A stretch of 60,968 bases of DNA from an uncultured Bacteroides sp. (GTDB lineage Bacteria; Bacteroidota; Bacteroidia; Bacteroidales; Bacteroidaceae): contig NZ_CAUCSQ010000025.1 of NCBI RefSeq assembly GCF_958445495.1, positions 1 through 60,968 on the forward strand. Direction: 5' to 3'. The notes below the pieces were generated by a model. The model did not search any database, was not told the origin of the DNA, and saw only the letters and a list, made by a program, of their open reading frames with translations. Positions 54,193-60,968 of the stretch are shown piece after piece. Both the position numbers and the translations under genes were made by a program. How positions within the stretch are numbered: the stretch's first letter is position 1; the number at the start of each line of letters is the position of its first letter.

Positions 54193-55484
54193 ATATTGAA
54201 CAAATGGTTAACTACCAGTTGAATAAGGTTCCGGGAATTAAGAAGTATATCAAGCGTGCATACCAGTTGGCGATGTATGCAGTTTCTCCGAAAATAAAGT
54301 CGGAGGGGCCTATCGTACGGATGTCGCCTGATACGGAAGAAGAGTATTTCTTCGGCTATTATGACAAGTCTCCGTGGGATGCTTCCATGCGTTATATGCT
54401 TTGCATGAGGGCAAAGGACACTTGGAGCAACCCGGCTCCTGAAAGTCCTGCGGATATCCTTTTGATTGATACTGACGAAAGTGCCGCGATTCAGGAAGGG
54501 TTTGTCGTTTCAGGCGGGAAAAGAATAAAGAAGGTTGCAACCACTTGTACATGGAATGTCCAGCAAGGTTGTATGGCGCAGTGGCTTGGGCCGGATTTTA
54601 AATCACGTATTTTATATAATGACTTGCGTGGCGGTAAATATTGTTCCGTGATACTCGATGTCGAAACGGGAGAGGAACGGATTTTGCCTGTTCCTTGTTA
54701 TACTGTTTCGGCAGATGGCAGAACTGCGCTAAGTCTCGATTTTTCCCGTCTTCACAATCTTCGTATGGGATATGGATATGCGGGATTGCCGGAGGTAACG
54801 AAAGGGGTTGCGCTTCCGGATGCGACTGCTGTCTGGAAATTGGATATTGAGACCGGGGAAGTGGCGGGGTTATTGAAATACACCGACTTTGCCGGATTCC
54901 GGCCAAGGCCGGAGATGTTGGAAAGGGGAGCGGTGCACAAGGTCAACCATTTGATGCTTTCACCGAGTGGAAAACGCTTTATGGTATTGTATCGTTGGTT
55001 CTGCGGGCAGAGAAAATATACACGTCTGGTAACATGCAACATTGACGGAACGGGGATGTATGTTCTTAGCGATGATGACATGGTGAGTCATTGTTATTGG
55101 AAAAATGAGGAAGAAATTATTGCATTCGAGCGTAAGAAAGAAGGAGGGCCCGGTTATTATCTGATGAAAGACAAAACGCAGGAGTACCGGCATCTGTGGA
55201 CTCGGTTGAAGAATGACGGCCATCCGAGTTATTGCCCGACGGACAACAGTCTCATCGTTACGGATTCTTATCCGAATCGCACACGTGTCGCTGATATAAA
55301 GTTATTGCGTGATTCCGGTTCGGAAGCCGGGAATATGAGAGTGGTGGCTCGTGTGTTTGCTCCTTTTAAATATGACAATGATACCCGTTGCGACCTTCAT
55401 CCTCGTTGGAGGCAGGATGGAAAAGCGATATGCTTTGATGGTATTTTTGAAGGACACAGAGGTTTGTATATTGTAACCTTATAA
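54189..55484 (+). CDS. Beta-propeller-like protein of unknown function in the capsule locus
   Basis: The 431-residue protein has no signal peptide and no glycosyltransferase motifs. From residue about 40 on it shows repeated strand-rich units with TolB/PD40-like patterns (YFFGYYDKSPWD, YSVSADGRTALSLDFSRL-type segment near 175, HLMLSPSGKRFMVLYRWF, HPSYCPTDNSLIVTDSYPN, DLHPRWRQDGKAICFDG), consistent with a six-bladed propeller related to oligogalacturonate-lyase-like folds. It starts with an ATGA overlap with the preceding glycosyltransferase, so it is firmly part of the operon. Its role is unknown to me; sugar binding or modification of the repeat unit is possible. Confidence 0.7.
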   Translation: MNIEQMVNYQLNKVPGIKKYIKRAYQLAMYAVSPKIKSEGPIVRMSPDTEEEYFFGYYDKSPWDASMRYMLCMRAKDTWSNPAPESPADILLIDTDESAAIQEGFVVSGGKRIKKVATTCTWNVQQGCMAQWLGPDFKSRILYNDLRGGKYCSVILDVETGEERILPVPCYTVSADGRTALSLDFSRLHNLRMGYGYAGLPEVTKGVALPDATAVWKLDIETGEVAGLLKYTDFAGFRPRPEMLERGAVHKVNHLMLSPSGKRFMVLYRWFCGQRKYTRLVTCNIDGTGMYVLSDDDMVSHCYWKNEEEIIAFERKKEGGPGYYLMKDKTQEYRHLWTRLKNDGHPSYCPTDNSLIVTDSYPNRTRVADIKLLRDSGSEAGNMRVVARVFAPFKYDNDTRCDLHPRWRQDGKAICFDGIFEGHRGLYIVTL

Positions 55485-55496
55485 TTTATATAATCT

Positions 55497-56477
55497 ATGG
55501 AGAATCTGAAAGTTTCTATTATAGTACCGGTTTACAAGGTCGAACAATATCTCGACAGGTGTGTCCGCAGCCTCTTGAGGCAGACGTATGGTAATATTGA
55601 GATTATTCTCGTAGATGACGGTTCTCCGGACAATTGCCCTCGGTTATGCGATGAGTATGCTTCCGAATATGATAATGTAAAGGTCATTCATCAATCGAAT
55701 ACGGGTGTAAGCGGAGCCAGAAATTCGGGATTGCTTCAATGTACCGGAGACTATATATCTTTTGTAGATAGTGACGACTGGATTGAAGAAGATACGGTTT
55801 CTTATTGTATGGGGTTAATCGATGCAAATGGCGCGGATGCCATTCAGTATGAGATGTCGAATGTATCCGCGGAAGGCGAATTCCACCAGCCTGCTGAGAA
55901 AATCAATCTTTACACGGGGAAGGATATTTTACAATATTATCTGGATTCATCTACCGGAAAAAGCGGTGGTTATGCAGTATGGCGGTGTATGTTCTCGTCC
56001 CGCCTGGCAAAGAAATACAAATTCCGTTTAGGTAAAGTGAATGAAGAGGTAGATTATAAATACAAAGTTCTTTCCGAATGTAACATGTTGGTTGTATCGA
56101 ACCAATGCAAGTATCATTATTGGCAGGGTGGCGACAGCCTGTCTACCGGCGGATTGAAAAGCAGGGACTTTGATTTGTATGAAGCCGGAAATCTGTTGGC
56201 TGATTTGACTGCTAATGAGACGTATGGGAATATTTGTTTTCTTGGACAAGTAAAGAGGGCGAGGACTCCGTTGTCTCTTTTATGTAAAATCGCATATTAT
56301 GGGATTGCAGATGAAAGCATCGATAAAGAAAAGACTGTTGCAAGATTGACTTCCGAACACAGGGCATTCCTTCGGACTCTTTTAAAAGCGCCGATTCCTT
56401 TTAGCAGAAAAGTATTGTCTGTTTTATTTGCCGTTAACTATAAGCTGGCGGAAGCATTGGTTAAAATCGTGAAATGA
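55497..56477 (+). CDS. Glycosyltransferase family 2 protein
   Basis: The 326-residue protein has the GT-A fold of family 2: VSIIVPVYKVEQYLDRCVRSLLRQTYGNIEIILVDDGSPDNC at the N-terminus, GVSGARNSGL and FVDSDDWIEEDTV with the DxD-type metal-binding aspartates near residue 95. These enzymes invert configuration at the transferred sugar. It overlaps the following glycosyltransferase by ATGA. Confidence 0.93.
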   Translation: MENLKVSIIVPVYKVEQYLDRCVRSLLRQTYGNIEIILVDDGSPDNCPRLCDEYASEYDNVKVIHQSNTGVSGARNSGLLQCTGDYISFVDSDDWIEEDTVSYCMGLIDANGADAIQYEMSNVSAEGEFHQPAEKINLYTGKDILQYYLDSSTGKSGGYAVWRCMFSSRLAKKYKFRLGKVNEEVDYKYKVLSECNMLVVSNQCKYHYWQGGDSLSTGGLKSRDFDLYEAGNLLADLTANETYGNICFLGQVKRARTPLSLLCKIAYYGIADESIDKEKTVARLTSEHRAFLRTLLKAPIPFSRKVLSVLFAVNYKLAEALVKIVK

Positions 56478-57295
56478 AGGAAGTTGTGGTAATTTTACCT
56501 GTATATGGGAATGATGAGGTTCCTTATGTTAGGTTGTCATTTGACAGTATCTTAAATCAAACATACAGGGATATTCACCTTTATGTAGGCGTGGATGGAC
56601 CCGTAGGAGCAGAACTGGAGGAGTGTTTGAGAAGCTATGAGCGACAGGAGGGTGTTTCCGTCCTTTGGTTCCCGAAAAACAGAGGACTTGCCATTGTGTT
56701 GAACGACTTGCTCGACACCTGTTTCAAAGAGGGGTATGAGTATATAGCCCGGATGGATGCCGACGATATTTCGATGCCGGAACGGATAGCCAGGCAGTGG
56801 GCGTATCTTCAGACACATCCGGGGATAGATATTGTTGGTGGAGCCATTGAAGAAATTGATGGGGACAACAGAAGCCGGGGGAAAAAGATAATGTATCCTG
56901 AAAGACCTCAGGAGTGTTATAGATTCTTTGCCAGGAGAAATCCCCATGCGCATCCGACCGTGATGTTTCGCAAGAGTTTCTTTGATAAGGCTGGTTGCAA
57001 ATACCGTCCTGAATATCGGCAGAATCAAGATACGATGCTTTGGCTGGATGGAATGAAGAGCGGGACGCAACATGCAAATCTGCAAGAGGTTGTTTTGAAG
57101 TTCCGTTTCACGGATTCGCTTTTTAAGAAAAGACGCAATGGTTGGGCTTTCGCTAAGAAACAGTTGCATGACCGCAAGATGATAAACAGGGCTCTTGGCT
57201 ATGGTATGGGAGCTACAATCTTCGGGTATATGATGTTTTTCGTGTTAGTATCGCCTGCGTGTGTCAAGAAGTTTGCTTATAAGGTATTCAGGTAA
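56474..57295 (+). CDS. Glycosyltransferase family 2 protein
   Basis: The 273-residue protein is a second GT-A enzyme: VVILPVYGNDEVPYVRLSFDSILNQTYRDIHLYVGVDG, then NRGLAIVLNDLLDTC and MDADDISMPERIARQ with the DxD motif near residue 96, and FRKSFFDKAGCKYRPEYRQNQDTMLWLDG, where a WExD-like element is replaced by QNQDTMLW. A hydrophobic stretch near the C-terminus (ATIFGYMMFFVLVSPACV) may anchor it at the membrane. Confidence 0.92.
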   Translation: MKEVVVILPVYGNDEVPYVRLSFDSILNQTYRDIHLYVGVDGPVGAELEECLRSYERQEGVSVLWFPKNRGLAIVLNDLLDTCFKEGYEYIARMDADDISMPERIARQWAYLQTHPGIDIVGGAIEEIDGDNRSRGKKIMYPERPQECYRFFARRNPHAHPTVMFRKSFFDKAGCKYRPEYRQNQDTMLWLDGMKSGTQHANLQEVVLKFRFTDSLFKKRRNGWAFAKKQLHDRKMINRALGYGMGATIFGYMMFFVLVSPACVKKFAYKVFR

Positions 57296-57353
57296 GGCTT
57301 TTAGTCGGTTGGCGATTTGGGCGGGATGCGGTGGGCATCCGGGAAAAAAGAAT

Positions 57354-58070
57354 ATGATATTAAAGAGGCTTTTCGATATTGTTGCATCCTTTTGCGGATT
57401 GCTTTTGATTGGCTGGGTATTTCCTATAGTAGCTTTCCTTATTTATAAAAAAATGCCGGGTGGTCCTGTCTTCTTTTGTCAGAAGCGGGTGGGAAAGGAC
57501 GGTAAACTGTTTACTTGCCACAAATTTCGCTCGATGACAGTGAAACATGACGGTTCTTCGGTGAGTGTGGCAGGAGACAGCCGCATTACGCCTCTGGGAG
57601 CTAAGTTACGGCATTACAAGATTGATGAGTTGCCGGAACTGTGGGATGTGCTGATTGGAAACATGTCATTTGTGGGACCTCGTCCCGATGTTCCGGGATA
57701 TGCGGATAAACTGGTGGGCGACGACCGCAAAGTGCTGAATTTGAGGCCGGGCATTACGGGACCTGCTACGTTGAAATACAGATTGGAGGATGAGATGATT
57801 TCAGACTTTATGAGAGATTTCAGAAATATGGATTTTCAAGAACTGACTGCCAAATATCCATCTGTCCAACTTTCAGACGAGGATTATACGGCTCTTACGG
57901 GAAAGGGGAATCAGGAAGTGGCTGTGTGGTATAATGACCGCGTGATTTATCCGGACAAAGTACGGCTGAACAGGTATTATTATGAGCATTATTCGTTTGT
58001 GGCGGATATTCGGATGATTTTTGCTACGGTGCTGGGATTCAAAGTGAAGTTTGCGGGGGAAGAGGTGTAA
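57354..58070 (+). CDS. Initiating sugar-1-phosphate transferase (bacterial sugar transferase family)
   Basis: The 238-residue protein begins MILKRLFDIVASFCGLLLIGWVFPIVAFLIYK, a single re-entrant membrane helix, followed by the conserved bacterial sugar transferase core: GPVFFCQKRVGKDGKLFTCHKFRSM, KLRHYKIDELPELWDVLIGNMSFVGPRP and LRPGITGPAT. It transfers the first sugar-1-phosphate to undecaprenyl phosphate and so starts the repeat unit. The start at 57354 fits the family; an upstream in-frame ATG at 57261 lies within the previous gene. It precedes the aminotransferase gene, like the WcfS/WcfR pair of B. fragilis PSA in reverse roles. Confidence 0.93.
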   Translation: MILKRLFDIVASFCGLLLIGWVFPIVAFLIYKKMPGGPVFFCQKRVGKDGKLFTCHKFRSMTVKHDGSSVSVAGDSRITPLGAKLRHYKIDELPELWDVLIGNMSFVGPRPDVPGYADKLVGDDRKVLNLRPGITGPATLKYRLEDEMISDFMRDFRNMDFQELTAKYPSVQLSDEDYTALTGKGNQEVAVWYNDRVIYPDKVRLNRYYYEHYSFVADIRMIFATVLGFKVKFAGEEV

Positions 58071-58267
58071 GTTTCCAAACCGTTTGTTTTGGGGGTATTC
58101 TAAATTAAACACGCCTGTTTTTTAATGAACTTGTTATGCTTTATCGCCTCATTGGGTACATGCCCGAATTTGAGTGTCCGGGACTTGTAATTTGAATATG
58201 TTTCATTTGACGATATGGCTTTTAAATATCTGCCTGTAAGAATAGATGATTAAATAGAACAGCATAT

Positions 58268-59545
58268 ATGGAAGAAAGAGAAGAAATTTATCTCTGTCTG
58301 GCTCGCATGAGTGAGGAAGGACTGGAACAGAAATATGTGAAAGAAGCATTTGATACCAATTGGGTAGTGCCTCTCGGTCCGAATGTGAATGGTTTCGAGA
58401 ATGACTTGAAGATGTTTGTCTCTGAAAATGTGGATGGAACCGAAGTTTCAAGAGAGGTCGTTGCGTTGAGTGCAGGTACGGCGGCCCTGCATCTTGCACT
58501 GCTTGCCTGTGGTGTGGGACTAGGCGATGAGGTTTGCGTACAGACGTTTACTTTCTGTGCTTCTTCCCATCCGGTTGCATATTTGGGTGCGACGCCGGTG
58601 TTTATCGATTCGGAACCTGATTCATGGAACATGGACCCGGAGTTGCTGGAAAAAGCGATTCTCGACCGTAAAGCTAAGACCGGTAAGTATCCTAAAGCCA
58701 TTATCCCGGTGGCTCTGTATGGCATGCCGTACGATTGTGGCAAGATTATGGCTGTGGCTGACAGATATGGCATTCCTGTTATAGAAGATGCTGCCGAAGG
58801 GTTTGGCTCTAAGTGGAAAGGGCGGCTGCTCGGCACGTTCGGTAGATTCGGCGTGTTTTCTTTCAATGGCAACAAGATGATTACTACTTCGGGAGGCGGT
58901 GCGCTTATCTGCAAAGACACTGAAAGCAAGAATAACATCATGTGGTATGCAACGCAGGCTCGCGACGCTTACCCTTATTATCAACATACGGTTATCGGTT
59001 ACAATTACCGCATGTCGAATATTTGTGCAGGTATTGGCCGGGGACAGATGACAGTGGTTAATGAACATATCGCTCATCATAAGCATGTGCAGGCTCTTTA
59101 TAAGGAACTTTTGAAAGAGGTGGAAGGCGTAGTGCTTCATGAAGCCCCCAATGCCGATTATGATTCTAATTATTGGCTTTGTACTGTAATGCTTGACCCG
59201 AAGGTGAGAATTCAAGGACAGGATAATGCTTATAAAGAAGTCATTAAGACGGCTATAGGAGGTGCGGCAGGTGTGGTTCACGTGGTTGAGAACCCTGCAA
59301 CGGACTGTCAGCCGAACAGTAATGTGGAAGCGTTGCGTGTATTTATGCTTTCGAAGAAGATTGAGGCCCGTCCGGTATGGAAACCGATGCACAAGCAGCC
59401 GGTATATAAAAACGCCCCGGCTTATGTGAACGGGGTGTCGGAGGCTGTTTTCAAAGTGGGTATGTGTCTTCCTGCCGGTCCGTATGTAACGGATACTGAT
59501 GTGCGTTATATTGTGGATTGCATTAAAGAGGCGATTGTAAGATGA
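58268..59545 (+). CDS. DegT/DnrJ/EryC1/StrS-family sugar aminotransferase
   Basis: The 425-residue PLP enzyme shows VPLGPNVNGFENDLKMF, LSAGTAALHLALLACGVGLGDEV, IEDAAEGFGSKWKGRLLG and FSFNGNKMITTSGGGALI, where the lysine in NGNK should bind PLP, plus NYRMSNICAGIGRGQM. It would transaminate a 4-keto-6-deoxy sugar nucleotide. Combined with the membrane dehydratase at 35597 and the adjacent initiating transferase, it may produce a 2-acetamido-4-amino-trideoxy sugar (AATGal type) as first sugar. A 197-bp gap without visible signals separates it from the transferase gene. Confidence 0.92.
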   Translation: MEEREEIYLCLARMSEEGLEQKYVKEAFDTNWVVPLGPNVNGFENDLKMFVSENVDGTEVSREVVALSAGTAALHLALLACGVGLGDEVCVQTFTFCASSHPVAYLGATPVFIDSEPDSWNMDPELLEKAILDRKAKTGKYPKAIIPVALYGMPYDCGKIMAVADRYGIPVIEDAAEGFGSKWKGRLLGTFGRFGVFSFNGNKMITTSGGGALICKDTESKNNIMWYATQARDAYPYYQHTVIGYNYRMSNICAGIGRGQMTVVNEHIAHHKHVQALYKELLKEVEGVVLHEAPNADYDSNYWLCTVMLDPKVRIQGQDNAYKEVIKTAIGGAAGVVHVVENPATDCQPNSNVEALRVFMLSKKIEARPVWKPMHKQPVYKNAPAYVNGVSEAVFKVGMCLPAGPYVTDTDVRYIVDCIKEAIVR

Positions 59546-59750
59546 TGCAAGTTCCTAATTCAGAAGCAGATTTGGAATTTCTGCCTCACGATAAAAAGGT
59601 AAACGGTAGAGCGGGTGTGTTTGTCTTTCTGATATTAGGAAAGGAATCCCTGACATACGGTTTCCGATAAATGGGATTCAGGAAATGAGAACTATAAACA
59701 TTTAATTCTTTTACTGCTGATTTTGAGCCTTTGGGCCTATTTCCGAATAA

Positions 59751-60377
59751 ATGAAAAAGACAGTTGTTGAATACATCGCCAATACACTTGAGGATATTTC
59801 CAAACAATCTCTTCTGGTAAATAAGGTACGTCTGCATGCTTTCTTCTCGGAACAGGAAACAATGGAGAAGCAAGGGACACATTTTGTATTTAGATATGCT
59901 TTTTATTCTGTTGAAAAGCTGCAGAGACGTACCAAGCAAAGCCTGTTTAAAGAATATAATATGTTGTGTGCTGATTTGAGAAGTACTTCTCAAGGAAAAA
60001 TGTCGGATATGGAATATAGGGATGTGGTGTTATACGGTGATGATTCCTCGCCTGCGGCCCAAGAACGGTTAATGGAATATTTGAAGCGGGATAATTTGTT
60101 GAAGGTACAGTTGTCTTTCTATGACAGAGAGAACTCTGGCGGCAGAAGAGGAGAAGATATAACTTATGCGGAATTGCAAAAAGCATTGTTCTATTGTAAA
60201 AGGAAGAAATATTTGCTTCTGTTTATTTCGATTCGTGATTTGATACAGGATATCCGTTTTTACGATTTGCTTGAAGAATTCAGTGTTGACTTCCGGTGCA
60301 TTGACTTTCCCTGGTTCTGCAAGGAGAATTTGAAGTTGATAAAAGCAGTCATGTTATATGAAAAGTTACAACCTTAA
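59751..60377 (+). CDS. Unknown protein with a degenerate serine-recombinase-like C-terminal half
   Basis: The 208-residue protein is not in a family I recognise. Residues of about 125-206 follow the pattern of a resolvase/invertase catalytic domain: DRENSG (compare the conserved E-x-SG), then AELQKALFYCKRKK, LLLFISIRDLIQDIRFYDLLEE where active enzymes have LDRLxRD, VDFRCIDFPW (compare VDFxxxDxP) and a final helix LKLIKAVMLYE. The catalytic arginines of the LDRLxR segment are replaced (RDLIQ), and no catalytic-serine strand is visible in residues 1-110. It may be a non-catalytic DNA-binding or regulatory relative. It lies 205 bp after the aminotransferase gene and before the locus terminators. 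Gene reality is likely; the relationship is inference. Confidence 0.65.
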   Translation: MKKTVVEYIANTLEDISKQSLLVNKVRLHAFFSEQETMEKQGTHFVFRYAFYSVEKLQRRTKQSLFKEYNMLCADLRSTSQGKMSDMEYRDVVLYGDDSSPAAQERLMEYLKRDNLLKVQLSFYDRENSGGRRGEDITYAELQKALFYCKRKKYLLLFISIRDLIQDIRFYDLLEEFSVDFRCIDFPWFCKENLKLIKAVMLYEKLQP

Positions 60378-60471
60378 TAGGGAACAGGATAAGAGTTTTA
60401 TTTCGGACCATGAGAATTGTATGCCGGCCTGCAAGCCGGCGGATATTTTTGATTTCATACCGGATTATCAT

Positions 60472-60520
60472 ATATGTAGGTCCCTAACTTCATGCTATAC
60501 GTATGGAGACCCCTACATAT
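60472..60520 (+). repeat. Imperfect hairpin after the last capsule-locus gene
   Basis: ATATGTAGG (60472-60480) is the complement of 60512-60520, with partial pairing inside and TTTTG after it. A smaller GC-rich palindrome (GCCGGC at 60423-60428 and 60435-60440) precedes it. Confidence 0.5.
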
Positions 60521-60568
60521 TTTGTTGGTCAGAAGAAGTACAGCGGTATGTCTTTTGAGCAATGCCCT

Positions 60569-60597
60569 CATATCGGTTAATTTCCGATATGTTTTTT
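60569..60597 (+). terminator. Intrinsic terminator, first of the tandem pair ending the capsule locus
   Basis: CATATCGG (60569-60576) and CCGATATG (60584-60591) form a perfect 8-bp stem with a 7-nt loop, followed directly by six T (60592-60597). Confidence 0.88.
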
Positions 60598-60602
60598 ACC
60601 CC

Positions 60603-60642
60603 ATATATCAACTGTCTGTGAAGATCGTTGATATATTTTTTT
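60603..60642 (+). terminator. Intrinsic terminator, second of the tandem pair
   Basis: ATATATCAAC (60603-60612) pairs exactly with GTTGATATAT (60627-60636) around a 14-nt loop and runs into seven T (60636-60642). Confidence 0.8.
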
Positions 60643-60968
60643 ATAAAGAGAGTAAAGGCCGGTATCCCGTTTCCCGCATCCTGTTTTTGCCATATTGGGA
60701 TTGATATTGTTATTTTAGTGACCTATATGGGTCTGATATGGATTCTATGTGCTCACAAGAGCATAACTCGCTTTGTTCCGTAAGAAAAGAATACCTGTTT
60801 TTAATTTGTCGTTTACAATCGTATTGTTACGGTTCTCCGATTTAGCCTGTTACCGGTTACAACCACTTGTCCTTTTTAATTTCCATTGGCTGGGATATGC
60901 TTTACACCGGATTTGATTTATGGTGAGTTCTATCAATTCAATTTATCCTCTTGTATCAGACAGCAGAA
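60643..60968. other. Non-coding end of the window
   Basis: No gene is supportable in the last 326 bp on either strand. A small TGCTC/GAGCA hairpin near 60750-60765 is the only structure I noticed. Confidence 0.5.

Noticed and set aside
60358..60558. 66-codon open frame overlapping the end of the last capsule-locus gene
   Set aside because: It overlaps the preceding gene by 20 bp, contains the hairpin arms at 60472-60520, and has no recognisable domain or start signal; it looks like chance.

Overview
The window is chromosomal DNA from a Bacteroides-type gut bacterium. The evidence is the SusC/SusD pair, BACON-domain lipoproteins, promoters of the TAnnTTTG (-7) type instead of the sigma70 type, weak Shine-Dalgarno signals, DUF4954 and DUF4834 family proteins, and a capsule locus headed by an UpxY antiterminator. 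I do not assign a species.

Layout. (1) 1-5513: the 3' part of a nutrient-uptake operon (susC-like, 5' end outside the window; susD-like; a surface lipoprotein), closed by a strong terminator. (2) 5777-12262, plus strand: HflX GTPase, a DUF4954 beta-helix protein, class I fumarase and a membrane acyltransferase. (3) 12514-18079, minus strand: a complete tripartite RND efflux operon (adaptor, pump, TolC-like channel). (4) 18203-28311: housekeeping genes, mostly minus strand (rsgA, frr, pyrH, a MATE transporter, a metalloprotease lipoprotein, birA, a yjbR-like gene, yraN, a DUF4834 gene, pssA, psd), with a TPR protein and tadA plus its small upstream partner on the plus strand. (5) 28472-32278: dnaE, followed by tandem terminators and about 500 bp of non-coding DNA that marks the edge of the core genome. 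(6) 33003-60642: a capsular polysaccharide (CPS) locus of the Wzx/Wzy type.

The CPS locus opens with a tyrosine recombinase gene. It is followed by a 177-bp segment bounded by perfect 18-bp inverted repeats, and then by upxY. The only good Bacteroides promoter in the segment points away from upxY, so the sequenced molecule appears to be in the OFF orientation. The downstream genes encode a membrane-bound UDP-sugar dehydratase, Wza- and Wzc-like export proteins, a broken UDP-glucose dehydrogenase remnant, a UDP-glucuronate epimerase-like protein, a three-gene set for an L-FucNAc or L-QuiNAc type sugar, a Wzx flippase, an Fe-S oxidoreductase plus pyruvyltransferase pair, a Wzy-like polymerase, five glycosyltransferases, a beta-propeller protein of unknown role, an initiating sugar-phosphate transferase and a DegT-type aminotransferase. 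The last gene encodes a 208-residue protein whose C-terminal half matches the spacing of a serine-recombinase catalytic domain but lacks the catalytic arginines. Two tandem terminators close the locus.

The points most worth following up are the OFF-oriented invertible promoter and its unusual self-palindromic repeats, the doubly deleted ugd remnant beside an intact epimerase that would need its product, and the apparently dead recombinase-like protein at the end of the operon.
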